From NCBI RefSeq assembly GCF_007753095.1, contig NZ_CP036348.1, forward strand, positions 3,472,001 to 3,536,000: 64,000 nt of DNA. The letters are read 5' to 3'. The position numbers and the translations under genes are program-made. The notes below the pieces were generated by a model, which ran no database searches, was not told the DNA's origin, and saw only the letters and a program-made list of their open reading frames with translations. The stretch is from Rosistilla carotiformis. GTDB taxonomy: Bacteria > Planctomycetota > Planctomycetia > Pirellulales > Pirellulaceae. Positions 54,086 to 62,959 of the stretch are shown here, in pieces; the first letter of the stretch is position 1, and each line of letters opens with the position of its first letter.

Positions 54086-55699
54086 ATGAATGAATCAAAC
54101 GTTGCGGCCAGGCGTTCTCGCGTCCATCTGTTTATCAACTTCGCCGTCTCCGCCAGCGTGCTCACGATGTGCGTGATCGCCTACACCAAACTGGGCAAAC
54201 GCGAGCGTCCGGCGATGTCAAAGCCGCCCAAACCGGCGGCGACGGTCGTCGATACCGAAGCCCTGCGAATTCATGAAGGCCCCGTATCGCTGACCGCTAA
54301 CGGCGTCGTCGTTCCGCTCCGCGAGATCCGGTTGGCGACCGAGGTTCCCGGACGTGTCGTTGAACTGTCCCCCAACATGCGAGCCGGGCGGATGGTTGAG
54401 AAGGACGAGGTGTTGGTTCGGTTGGATCCGATCGAATACGAACTCGAAGTGCAGCGATTGGTCTCCCAGCAGAATCAGGAAGCGGCTGAGCTGGAAGCGA
54501 TCGATGTCAGTATTCAAAACACCGATCAATTGGTTGCGCTGTCCCAACGCCGCGCTCGATTGACCGAAGCGGCGAGCAAACGAGCCCATTCGTTGATCCA
54601 ACAAAATGCTGCTTCGATCGCCGAGGTCGACGCCGCCGAGGAGGCCGAACTTTCGGCCAGCGCTGCGGTGGTCGAACTGCAAAACCGACGCCGCGAACTC
54701 GAAGCGCAACGGAAGCTGATCGTGGAACGGCAAGCGTCGACCGAGGTCGCGCGGCGGCGAGCTCAGTTGGACTTGGACCGTACCGTCGTTCGCGCTCCGA
54801 TCCGCGGCCGCGTGGTGATGAGTAACGTCGAAGAGCAATCGTTTGTCGCGGCGGGAACTTCGTTTGTCACGATCGAAGATGTCAGCGCGGTCGAGGTTCG
54901 GTCGAACCTGACGGTTGAACAGATGTATTGGGTTTGGAACGCACGCAACTCCGCTGCCAATCTCGAAGAGGCCGGATCCTCCGCGGCACACCACCTGCCC
55001 GAAGTCAATTGCAACATCGAATACCGTTTGGGCAACCGAACCTATCAATGGGCGGCCGTGCTGAAACGGATCGATGGCGCTGGGATCGACCAGGATACGC
55101 GGACCTTTCCCTGTCTGTTTCGCGTCGATGACCCCGAAGCGGTTGAACGCGTGGGGGCCAACGCATTTCCTTTCGCCATCGAAAGCACGGCCGACCGATC
55201 GCTGGAATCGCCCGGCCACGCGATTGGAGTCGACGGACCGCGGCAATTGTTGCGAGGGATGTTCGTTTCGGTTCACCTGCACGTCGACGCGACGCGTCCG
55301 TTGTATCGCGTTTCCGAATCGGCGATTCGCCCCGGCGACCGGATCTGGATCAATCGCGATGGCAAGATGCGGATCGTCCAAATCGAAGTCGTCGGGCAGA
55401 TCGATGGCGACGTAATCGTCGACGCTCGTTTACCAGAACGCCAATCGGCTGGAATCGCATCGAGCAACGGCGAGCACAACGGCGTTTCGCCCGCCGATGT
55501 ATCAAAGCTTGCTTCGGTGATCGTCTCCCCGGTCAACGATCCACGCGACGGCTTACCGGTGATGACGGCCAAGGCTCGCGATTCGAAGGCGAAGCGGCCG
55601 CCGGTGGCCGCTGTTGGCGTCGATTCCCCCGCGACCGATGGCAACCAGACCGATCGCAATCGCCCCAAAACGACCTTGGTTAGCGGAGTGGCACGATGA
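54086..55699 (+). CDS. RND efflux periplasmic adaptor (HlyD/AcrA-like)
   Basis: The ATG at 54086 is followed by one membrane anchor (VHLFINFAVSASVLTMCVIAYT); 537 residues. Then come the lipoyl-like and barrel parts: VPLREIRLATEVPGRVVELS, DEVLVRLDPIEYELEVQ, a long alpha-hairpin coiled coil about 130-230, APIRGRVVMSNVEEQSFVAAGT and a beta-barrel with VHLHVD. The last ~100 residues are an unusual Lys/Asp/Pro-rich disordered tail. It bridges an inner-membrane RND pump to an outer channel. It overlaps the pump gene by four bases (ATGA). No outer channel gene is in the window. Confidence 0.93.
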   Translation: MNESNVAARRSRVHLFINFAVSASVLTMCVIAYTKLGKRERPAMSKPPKPAATVVDTEALRIHEGPVSLTANGVVVPLREIRLATEVPGRVVELSPNMRAGRMVEKDEVLVRLDPIEYELEVQRLVSQQNQEAAELEAIDVSIQNTDQLVALSQRRARLTEAASKRAHSLIQQNAASIAEVDAAEEAELSASAAVVELQNRRRELEAQRKLIVERQASTEVARRRAQLDLDRTVVRAPIRGRVVMSNVEEQSFVAAGTSFVTIEDVSAVEVRSNLTVEQMYWVWNARNSAANLEEAGSSAAHHLPEVNCNIEYRLGNRTYQWAAVLKRIDGAGIDQDTRTFPCLFRVDDPEAVERVGANAFPFAIESTADRSLESPGHAIGVDGPRQLLRGMFVSVHLHVDATRPLYRVSESAIRPGDRIWINRDGKMRIVQIEVVGQIDGDVIVDARLPERQSAGIASSNGEHNGVSPADVSKLASVIVSPVNDPRDGLPVMTAKARDSKAKRPPVAAVGVDSPATDGNQTDRNRPKTTLVSGVAR

Positions 55700-58600
55700 A
55701 GTCGATCATCGCATGGGCCGTCAAAAACTCGCAGGCAATGAATGTCATTATGCTCGGGACCTTGGTTTTAGGTGCCTGGAGTCTGGCAAATCTGCGACGC
55801 GAATTCTGGCCCGATTTCGAACTCTATGTCCTGACCGTGTCGGTCGAATATCCGGGAGCCAGTCCCGACGAGATCGAAGAGGGGATTCTGGAGAAGATCG
55901 AAGAGGCGACGCGGACCGTCGACGGCATCGATGAGATGACCTCCGCCGCGACGGAGGGCTTGGGGAGCGTGACGTTTGAACTCGAGAGCGACGCCACGCA
56001 GATGGACGCTCAACGCGTGCTGACGGAAGTCACGACGCTGATCAATCAAATCCCCAGCTTCCCCGAACTGGCCGAACGTCCCGATATCCGGTTGCGAACG
56101 AATTTTGTCACCGCGATTCGCGTGGCGGTGATGGGGCCCAAAAGTGATGCCGAGGCGGAGAGTTCCGATGGCGACAGTTCCACGTCGCGAGGCGTCGATC
56201 GAGCCGAGCGGGCTGAAAAGCGGGTCGAAGCGGCGCTGGCGTTGCACCGCGTCGCCGAATCGGTGCGGACCGACCTGCTTGCGTTGCCTTCGGTTTCAGT
56301 CGTCGATTTTGTCGGTGCGCCGAAATATCAGATCGACATCGAAATCCCCGAACGGACGCTCCGCGAATACAATTTGTCGTTGCGCGATGTCGCGGAGATC
56401 GTTCGTAGCAACAACGTCGAGTTGCCCGGCGGTACGCTAAAAGGTCAATCGCAAGAGGTCGTGCTGCGGGGAAGCGACAAGCACGAAGTCGGCGAAGAGA
56501 TCGCCAATATCCCGTTGGTCAGCCAAGCCGGTGGCGTCGTGCTGACTGTCGGCGATCTGGGCCGCGTTCGCGATGAGTTCTCCGTCGACGAAGCCGTCAA
56601 CGAAATCAACGGTCGTCCCGCCGTGGTGATCTCCGTCGAAACGACCAGCGCCGACGATCTGTTGGTCGTCGCTCAAGAGGTGCGAGACTTTGCCGCTCGA
56701 GCGAAACACGACCTTCCCGCCGGCTATTCGATGATAACGATGCGCGACCGTTCCAAAACGGTCAGCGACCGGTTGAACCTGCTAGCCAAAAACGGCTGGA
56801 TGGGGCTGGTCCTTGTCTTTGTTGTACTCGCACTGTTTTTAGAGATGCGATTAGCGTGGTGGGTGTCGCTTGGGATTCCCGTCTCGTTGTTGGGCGCTTG
56901 CATTTACATGTACTACGGCGGCATGACGCTGAACATGACGTCGATGTTCGCCTTTTTGATCGCATTGGGAATCGTCGTCGACGATGCGATCGTCGTCGGC
57001 GAAAACATCTACGCCCATCAACAGATGGGCAAATCGTGGCGTGACGCGGCGATCGACGGGGCGACGGAAGTGGCTCCCAGCGTGATCACCGCTGTGCTAA
57101 CGACGATCATCGCGTTCAGCCCGATCATGTATTTGGAAGGGAACATCCAACGGATGACCGTCGTGTTGCCGCTGTGCGTCGGCGCGATGCTGCTGCTGTC
57201 GATGTTCGAAAGTCTAACGATCCTGCCGTCGCACCTCTCCCATCGCCGCAGCCGCTTTCTGGACGTGGTCGTCTGGTTGCTGTTGCCGTTGCATCCGTTG
57301 GCGTGGCTGGTCAAGAAGGCCAACGGCATCGTGACCGTTTGGTTGGAATGGTTCATCGAACGCGTCTATACCCCGTTCCTGAAGATCTCGCTGCGAAACC
57401 CGGCGATCACGATCTCGGTCGCTACCGGGATGTTGTTGCTGTCGATCGGCGTCGTCCGGTCGGGGATGGTGCAGTTCCTATTGCTGCCGAAGATCGATTT
57501 TGGGTTTGTGACCGCGCAAGTCGTCTATCCCGATGGCACGCCCGTCAAGACAACGGATGCCGCCACGCAGCGGATGGAAGCTGCGATTTGGCGAGTCAAT
57601 CAACGCAGCATCGACGAGGGGCTGACGACCGATCCGGACGGTTTTGTCAAAGCGGTCCAGCGGGCGGTCGGCTCGACCGGCGACGAGGTCTCCGCAGCGT
57701 CGTCCAGCCATATCGGTGGACTGTTCGTTCAACTCAACGACATCGGCCAGCGGACCGTTTCCAGCGCCGAGATCGTTCGGATGTGGCGTGAAGAGACGGG
57801 GCGGATGCCAGGAACCGAATCATTGGCCTTTGGAGCGACGCCGCGCGGCCCCGCGTCGCTGCCGATCGAGGTGCGGTTGATGGCTTCGTCACAACACCTG
57901 GATGAATTGGACGCGGCGATCGAGCGTACTAAATTGAAACTGGCTGAATATCCTTACGTCTCCGACATCGCGACCGACACGCGGCAGGGTAAATGGGAAT
58001 ACCGGATGCAAGTTCGCGACGATGCCAAGGCGATGGGGATCTCGTTGGCCGACGTCGCCGGAACGGTGCGAGCCAGCTATTACGGCGAAGAGGTGATGCG
58101 GTTGCAACGCGGCCGGCACGAGGTTCCGCTTCGGGTCCGTTATCCTCGCGAGGACCGCAACACGCTTGTCAGCTTCAATGGGATCCGAGTTCGCACGGGC
58201 GAAGGCGTCGAGCGTCCAATCAACCAAATCGCGGAGGTCGACGTGCAGCGTGGCTATGCCGAGATCCGCCGCATCAATCAGATGCGTTCGATCAGCGTAG
58301 TCGCCGACGTCGATGAATCGAAAGGGAATGCCTTTAACGTCGTCTCCGACCTGCGAGCCAATTTTGTTCCGACGCTGGAAGCGGAGTTTCCCGGCGTTGA
58401 AATCATGTGGGGCGGGCAACAGGAGCAAACGACTGAAACGGTCGACAGCCTGACCGTTGGATTTATTGTCGTCATGGGAGCGATGTTTCTGCTGCTAACA
58501 ATCCAGTTCGGATCCAGTTGGCAAGCGATCTTGATCCTGTCGATCATTCCCTTTGGATTCATCGGCGCGATCGTCGGCCACATCGTGATGGATATCGATC

Positions 58601-58986
58601 TGACGCTGTTCAGTATCTTTGGGATCGTCGCGCTGTCGGGTGTCGTCGTCAACGACTCGATCGTCTTGGTCGACTTTATCAACCGCCGCGTTCGCGACGG
58701 GCTGCCGTTACACGAAGCGATCATCGATGGCGGGCGGCGGCGTTTCCGCGCGGTGCTGCTGACGTCGCTGACCACGATCGCTGGAATGTTCCCGATCCTG
58801 TTGGAACGATCCAAAGAAGCTCAGGTTGTTTCGCCGATGGCGACTAGTTTGACATTCGGTTTGGGGCTGAGCACCCTGATCGTGTTGATCTTTGTTCCGG
58901 TGATGTATTTGGTGACGGCTAGCATCACGGGCTCGGAAGAGGATCTGGAGCCGAGTTCGCAATTGCCCCCCGTGCCAGCGACTTAA
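55696..58986 (+). CDS. RND family efflux transporter
   Basis: 1096 residues with 12 membrane segments and two large periplasmic loops, normal AcrB-like size. The proton relay pair lies in GIVVDDAIVVGENI at Asp429-Asp430, and the second half has NDSIVLVDFINRR. The start overlaps the adaptor stop by four bases, so the two are coupled. It would use the proton gradient to export drugs, lipids or metabolites; the substrate cannot be read. Its 3' end overlaps the convergent kinase gene by 62 bases. Confidence 0.95.
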   Translation: MKSIIAWAVKNSQAMNVIMLGTLVLGAWSLANLRREFWPDFELYVLTVSVEYPGASPDEIEEGILEKIEEATRTVDGIDEMTSAATEGLGSVTFELESDATQMDAQRVLTEVTTLINQIPSFPELAERPDIRLRTNFVTAIRVAVMGPKSDAEAESSDGDSSTSRGVDRAERAEKRVEAALALHRVAESVRTDLLALPSVSVVDFVGAPKYQIDIEIPERTLREYNLSLRDVAEIVRSNNVELPGGTLKGQSQEVVLRGSDKHEVGEEIANIPLVSQAGGVVLTVGDLGRVRDEFSVDEAVNEINGRPAVVISVETTSADDLLVVAQEVRDFAARAKHDLPAGYSMITMRDRSKTVSDRLNLLAKNGWMGLVLVFVVLALFLEMRLAWWVSLGIPVSLLGACIYMYYGGMTLNMTSMFAFLIALGIVVDDAIVVGENIYAHQQMGKSWRDAAIDGATEVAPSVITAVLTTIIAFSPIMYLEGNIQRMTVVLPLCVGAMLLLSMFESLTILPSHLSHRRSRFLDVVVWLLLPLHPLAWLVKKANGIVTVWLEWFIERVYTPFLKISLRNPAITISVATGMLLLSIGVVRSGMVQFLLLPKIDFGFVTAQVVYPDGTPVKTTDAATQRMEAAIWRVNQRSIDEGLTTDPDGFVKAVQRAVGSTGDEVSAASSSHIGGLFVQLNDIGQRTVSSAEIVRMWREETGRMPGTESLAFGATPRGPASLPIEVRLMASSQHLDELDAAIERTKLKLAEYPYVSDIATDTRQGKWEYRMQVRDDAKAMGISLADVAGTVRASYYGEEVMRLQRGRHEVPLRVRYPREDRNTLVSFNGIRVRTGEGVERPINQIAEVDVQRGYAEIRRINQMRSISVVADVDESKGNAFNVVSDLRANFVPTLEAEFPGVEIMWGGQQEQTTETVDSLTVGFIVVMGAMFLLLTIQFGSSWQAILILSIIPFGFIGAIVGHIVMDIDLTLFSIFGIVALSGVVVNDSIVLVDFINRRVRDGLPLHEAIIDGGRRRFRAVLLTSLTTIAGMFPILLERSKEAQVVSPMATSLTFGLGLSTLIVLIFVPVMYLVTASITGSEEDLEPSSQLPPVPAT

Positions 58987-61195
58987 GTTGATCCAAGCGA
59001 GGATCGTCGGGAGGGAGTTCGCCGGTCAGCCGCAGCGAAGCCTCTCGATAGTTCATCAGAAACTCGATCCAATCGAACCACGGAATCGGAGGCGTTCCCT
59101 GTTGGGTTTCGATCGATTGGTCGAGCCATTGATCGCGCGATTGCTTTGCGAGAGTCCAAGCTTTGGCTGCGTCGTCGCTGCGTCCGGCTTGAGTGTAAGC
59201 GATCGCCAGCAGCGGGTAATTGATCCCGCTAGCCGGCCAGATCGCCGATTCGTCGAGCGATTCTTCCAACCGCTCGATCGCCCGATCGATATCTCCATTG
59301 CGCAGATGGGCCCAACCGGCGACATACAACTTGGGGCCCCGGGGAATCCGCGAAGTCCGCGTCGGCCGGCCGTCGGGTCTTAACCGACGCTCTTCCAACA
59401 ATTGCTCACCCAAAACCGCCAACTGGGCCGAGACCTCAGCCGACGGCTGGTCGACCAACTGGCCTCGCAAAATTGTCCCCAATGAACCGCTGCTGGATTG
59501 GGCGAGATCCTTGGTGAGTTGTTCATACATCGCGTGATCGCCAACGTAGTCGAATAGCTGCGGGACTCCCAGGAATTGCACTCCATCGACGGGAGTTCCC
59601 AATTCGAGCGCCTTGCGGTAATCGCTCGCGGCCATTTCCCAGAGCCCCATTTTCGCGTACAGCGATCCCCGGTCCATCCATGCGTGGAAATAACGGGGCT
59701 GGGTCTGAGTCGCGTTGGTAAACGCTTCGTTGGCGTTGGACCAGTCGCCGGCGTCGGCATAGGCGCGGCCGGAGGCGATCAACGTGTTGGCGCGGCGCAA
59801 GCGGTCGGTAAATCCCTCCAGTTCCGCGTTGGAGCTTTTGGCTGCTGCCGCCGCCACGCGAGCCTGTTCCATGGCGTGGTAGGCCACCCGCGCCTGCCAA
59901 AGACTGACAACCGTTCCCAGCACCAACGCACCGGCGACCAGCGAGACCGTCGTCAACGCGACCTTATTGCGGCGGGCGAATTTGGAAAAACGATACAGCG
60001 TCGACGGCGGACGGGCTTCGACCGGCTGGCCCTCCAAAAATCGAGAGACATCCTGAGCCAAGGCGATCGCACTGGGATATCGGCGGGCACGATCTTTATC
60101 GATCGCCTTCATCACGATCCAGTCGAGATCGCCACGCATCAAGGAGGTCAGTTTGGCGGGTTCCAACCGGCGATTGGCGGAGACCGTTGTCGACAATTGA
60201 TTGCCCAACGTGCTCAGCCGCGTACTGGGACTCGGCGGTTCCTCTTCACGGATGATCCGCCGCAATTCGTCGAACCCGACGCTGTTCAAGCGGCCGACGA
60301 CAAACGGCGTCGATCCGGTCAGCAGTTCGTACAACAAGACCCCCAACGAATAGATGTCGCTGCGCGTGTCGACGTCGACGTTGCTCATCTCCGCCTGTTC
60401 AGGACTCATATAGGCCGGCGTGCCGATCATCGACGCCAGCCGCGTGTAGATCGTTTTGTCGGTCAGACTTTGTCCGATCGCTTTGACGATTCCAAAATCG
60501 ATCACCTTGGCGATCGGGCGGCCATCTTGCAGCGTCACCAAGACGTTCGAAGGCTTGAGGTCGCGGTGGATGATTCCCTTTTGATGGGCGTGCTGGACGG
60601 CGTTGCAGATCGATAGAAACAGCTCCAACCGCTGGCGCGTGTCGAGTCGGTGGTTGTCGCAAAACTCGTTCAATGGAACGCCGCGGACCAGTTCCATCAC
60701 AAAGTAAGGTTGCCCGGTCTGCGTCACACCGGCATCGAAGACGCGGGCGATGTTCTCATGATCCATCATCGCCAACGCCTGCCGTTCGGCTTCGAAGCGG
60801 GCGATCACTTGGCGGGTTTCCATCCCCGGTTTGATGATCTTCAGCGCCACGCGGCGACGGACCGGAACCTGTTGATCGGCGACGAAGACCAACCCGCAGC
60901 CCCCTTCGCCAATCTGTTCCATCAACTTGTACGGACCAACCATCGTCCCCGGTGGGTGATTTGCTTCGATCGACCGAGCCACCTGTTGGGTGACCGCATC
61001 GAATGTCGGCAAGCTTGCCACGACGGGATGGTCGATCGGGTTGTCGGCGCGATCGTGTTCGGCCAACAATCGCGAGACAGCATTCAACAGCTCGGGATCC
61101 CCTTGGCATCTTCCCTGCACAAAGGCCTCCCGCGCGCGAGGCGATTCGATTTCGAGCGCTTCGAAGAAAATCGTCTTTTCGTGCTTGGGACTCAT
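58925..61195 (-). CDS. Transmembrane Ser/Thr protein kinase with TPR-like repeats
   Basis: ATG at 61195 chosen (an upstream TTG is the alternative); 756 residues. The kinase domain runs about 85-390: IGEGGCGLVF loop, VALKIIKPG with Lys119, IIHRDLKPSNVL with catalytic Asp212, DFGIVKAIG at 233, GTPAYMSPEQAE. One membrane helix follows at about 411-432. Outside, TPR-like helices (AFTNATQTQPRYFHAWMDRGSLYAKMG, then WAHLRNGDIDRAIERLEES) probably bind partners. Phosphorylated targets are unknown. The ECF sigma gene lies 108 bases upstream on the same strand, a common planctomycete pair. Its 3' end overlaps the RND gene tail by 62 bases. Confidence 0.95.
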   Translation of the reverse strand: MSPKHEKTIFFEALEIESPRAREAFVQGRCQGDPELLNAVSRLLAEHDRADNPIDHPVVASLPTFDAVTQQVARSIEANHPPGTMVGPYKLMEQIGEGGCGLVFVADQQVPVRRRVALKIIKPGMETRQVIARFEAERQALAMMDHENIARVFDAGVTQTGQPYFVMELVRGVPLNEFCDNHRLDTRQRLELFLSICNAVQHAHQKGIIHRDLKPSNVLVTLQDGRPIAKVIDFGIVKAIGQSLTDKTIYTRLASMIGTPAYMSPEQAEMSNVDVDTRSDIYSLGVLLYELLTGSTPFVVGRLNSVGFDELRRIIREEEPPSPSTRLSTLGNQLSTTVSANRRLEPAKLTSLMRGDLDWIVMKAIDKDRARRYPSAIALAQDVSRFLEGQPVEARPPSTLYRFSKFARRNKVALTTVSLVAGALVLGTVVSLWQARVAYHAMEQARVAAAAAKSSNAELEGFTDRLRRANTLIASGRAYADAGDWSNANEAFTNATQTQPRYFHAWMDRGSLYAKMGLWEMAASDYRKALELGTPVDGVQFLGVPQLFDYVGDHAMYEQLTKDLAQSSSGSLGTILRGQLVDQPSAEVSAQLAVLGEQLLEERRLRPDGRPTRTSRIPRGPKLYVAGWAHLRNGDIDRAIERLEESLDESAIWPASGINYPLLAIAYTQAGRSDDAAKAWTLAKQSRDQWLDQSIETQQGTPPIPWFDWIEFLMNYREASLRLTGELPPDDPRLDQLKSLARGAIANSAPDPLPSP

Positions 61196-61303
61196 CGGGT
61201 GGGGCAACCTCGCAAATGCCAATCCATTGGGCGGTGGTCGATTTCGGAGCGAAACTACGACCTGTAAGAATGCGAATTCTGAACGCGTCGGGGGCCAAAA
61301 TTT

Positions 61304-61873
61304 TTAGCTGTCCGCTTCGGCTCGTAGTTCGCGTCCCAACCAGGCTCGGGCAAAGGCCCAGTTGCGTTTGACCGTTCGCGGCGAGATGCCGAGCGCCTTG
61401 GCCGACTCTTCCACGCTGAGACCGGCGAAATAACGTAGCTCGACCAGTTTAGCCATCTCCGGTTCGGTCTCGCCCAGCTTGGTGAGCGCGGCGTCGAGGT
61501 CCAGCAGCTCCTCGGCGTTGTCGGGGACGGCTACCGCGTCCTCCTCGGCCAACTGGCACCGCGCCCAATCGCCGCCTCGCTTGAGACTCTTGCGATTCCG
61601 AGCGCTCTCGATCAAGATCCGCCGCATCGATTCAGCCGCCGCGGCGAAGAAGTGGCCTCGTCCATCCCACTCCTGCCCCACGTTGCTAGCTACCAACCGC
61701 ATGTAGGCTTCGTGCACCAGCGCCGTCGGCTGCAGCGTGTGGCCGGCAATCTCATGCTGCATCTTCCGCTTCGCCAGCCGATGCAGTTCCGCGTAGACCA
61801 AGGGGAGCAAATCGTTGGCCGCCGCCAGATCGCCGTTGTCGATTTGATGCAGGATCTGGGTGATGTCGGACAT
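61304..61873 (-). CDS. ECF-type RNA polymerase sigma factor (TIGR02999-like)
   Basis: ATG at 61873, MSDITQIL; 189 residues. It shows the PVC-type ECF pattern: DLLPLVYAELHRLAKRKM, LQPTALVHEAYMRLV, GHFFAAAAESMRRILIESARNRK (region 2) and region 4 ELRYFAGLSVEESAKALGISPRTVKRNWAFARAWL with a helix-turn-helix. It directs RNA polymerase to its own set of promoters. Partner kinases of this sigma type are usually encoded next door, as here, and may regulate it by phosphorylation instead of an anti-sigma factor. It starts a two-gene unit. Confidence 0.95.
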   Translation of the reverse strand: MSDITQILHQIDNGDLAAANDLLPLVYAELHRLAKRKMQHEIAGHTLQPTALVHEAYMRLVASNVGQEWDGRGHFFAAAAESMRRILIESARNRKSLKRGGDWARCQLAEEDAVAVPDNAEELLDLDAALTKLGETEPEMAKLVELRYFAGLSVEESAKALGISPRTVKRNWAFARAWLGRELRAEADS

Positions 61874-62019
61874 AAAAAAGGGAGCCAATGGAAACGAAGC
61901 GACAAGTTCGGCAGCTTCATTTTAGTACATATTTGTCGCATGCGATCGAGATCAAGGCGCCATCGGTCTTCCCATTTCAGGTATCCGCCGCCACGCGTCG
62001 GCAGTCGGTTTCGGTGGTG

Positions 62020-62892
62020 TTATTTGCTCAGTTCGCTCGCCAGCTTGCGAGCTGCCTCCGGCCACTGCTCGCGGTCCCCCTCGCCAAATCCCGTCACCAT
62101 CCGCCAGGTTCCCTTAAACCCCTTGGGGACGGTTTGGTTCTGAAATGCTGTCAGATAATACTTGCGATACGTTCCGACGACGTTCCAGACCTTCGACGTG
62201 CTGCCAGCCGTCGCGGGCGTTTCCAACAAACGGGAGACAGCAAATTGTTGGCTGCCCGGTTCGTAGACCGACATCCAATCGACAGCTGCATTGATGTAGA
62301 ACTTGTGGTCGACCTCGTCATCGTTCAACAGCGGCTGAATCAGATCGGCCTCCGGCTTCGCATCGCTCCCCGCCATCAGCACCGAAACCGTTGGCGTCCA
62401 GGCGTGCATGAAATGGTAGACCAGGTCCAGCGGCGTCTCGACATCAGCCGCCACCGTCGTGGTTTCGTACAATCGATCCTCTTTGATTTCGAAGACGTTG
62501 GTCAGCCGAAAACCGCGAATCTTGGACACCCTCACAAATCGGAGCGTTTCCCCCGACAGCTCCGCCGTCGGCGTGGCGACTTCTTTCCCGTCGACGTAGA
62601 AGGTTAGCGATTGCAATTCCTCGGGTTCGTTCTCCAAGTGCCCCGTTCCGATAAATCCGATTTCCGGATAGCGGAAGACCGTCCCATACGCGCTCCTTTC
62701 GGTGGTCATCGGCGTGCCGCGGAAATCGATCCGGGCGGGAGTCCACTGCGAATGCCGACGCAACATCAACGTCACCTCCCCACAACGGACGGTGATCGAT
62801 GGAAGATCGGGACCGAGATTGGGAACAAACGCCTGCGCGGCAACGGGGCCACTTAGAGACAACAACAAGAGTAGGCAGCAAAATCTTTTCAT
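62020..62892 (-). CDS. Secreted hypothetical protein
   Basis: ATG at 62892 gives a signal peptide (MKRFCCLLLLLSLSGPVAA then QAF); 290 residues. The body is beta-rich with WTPARIDFRGTPMTTERSAYGTVFRYPEIGFIGTGH, then LYETTTVAADVETPLDLVYHFMHAW. It resembles galactose-mutarotase-like or carbohydrate-binding beta-sandwich proteins, but I am not sure. No cysteines in the mature part other than one. It lies before the ECF sigma gene with 146 bases between and behind a partial beta-helix gene with 67 bases between, all on minus; cotranscription with the latter is possible. Confidence 0.75.
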   Translation of the reverse strand: MKRFCCLLLLLSLSGPVAAQAFVPNLGPDLPSITVRCGEVTLMLRRHSQWTPARIDFRGTPMTTERSAYGTVFRYPEIGFIGTGHLENEPEELQSLTFYVDGKEVATPTAELSGETLRFVRVSKIRGFRLTNVFEIKEDRLYETTTVAADVETPLDLVYHFMHAWTPTVSVLMAGSDAKPEADLIQPLLNDDEVDHKFYINAAVDWMSVYEPGSQQFAVSRLLETPATAGSTSKVWNVVGTYRKYYLTAFQNQTVPKGFKGTWRMVTGFGEGDREQWPEAARKLASELSK

Positions 62893-62959
62893 GCGAAATC
62901 GATCGTCAGTCGGGTGGAACAAGGTGTAATTTAAGAAATGTCCGTTGCCGCTTCATGGG

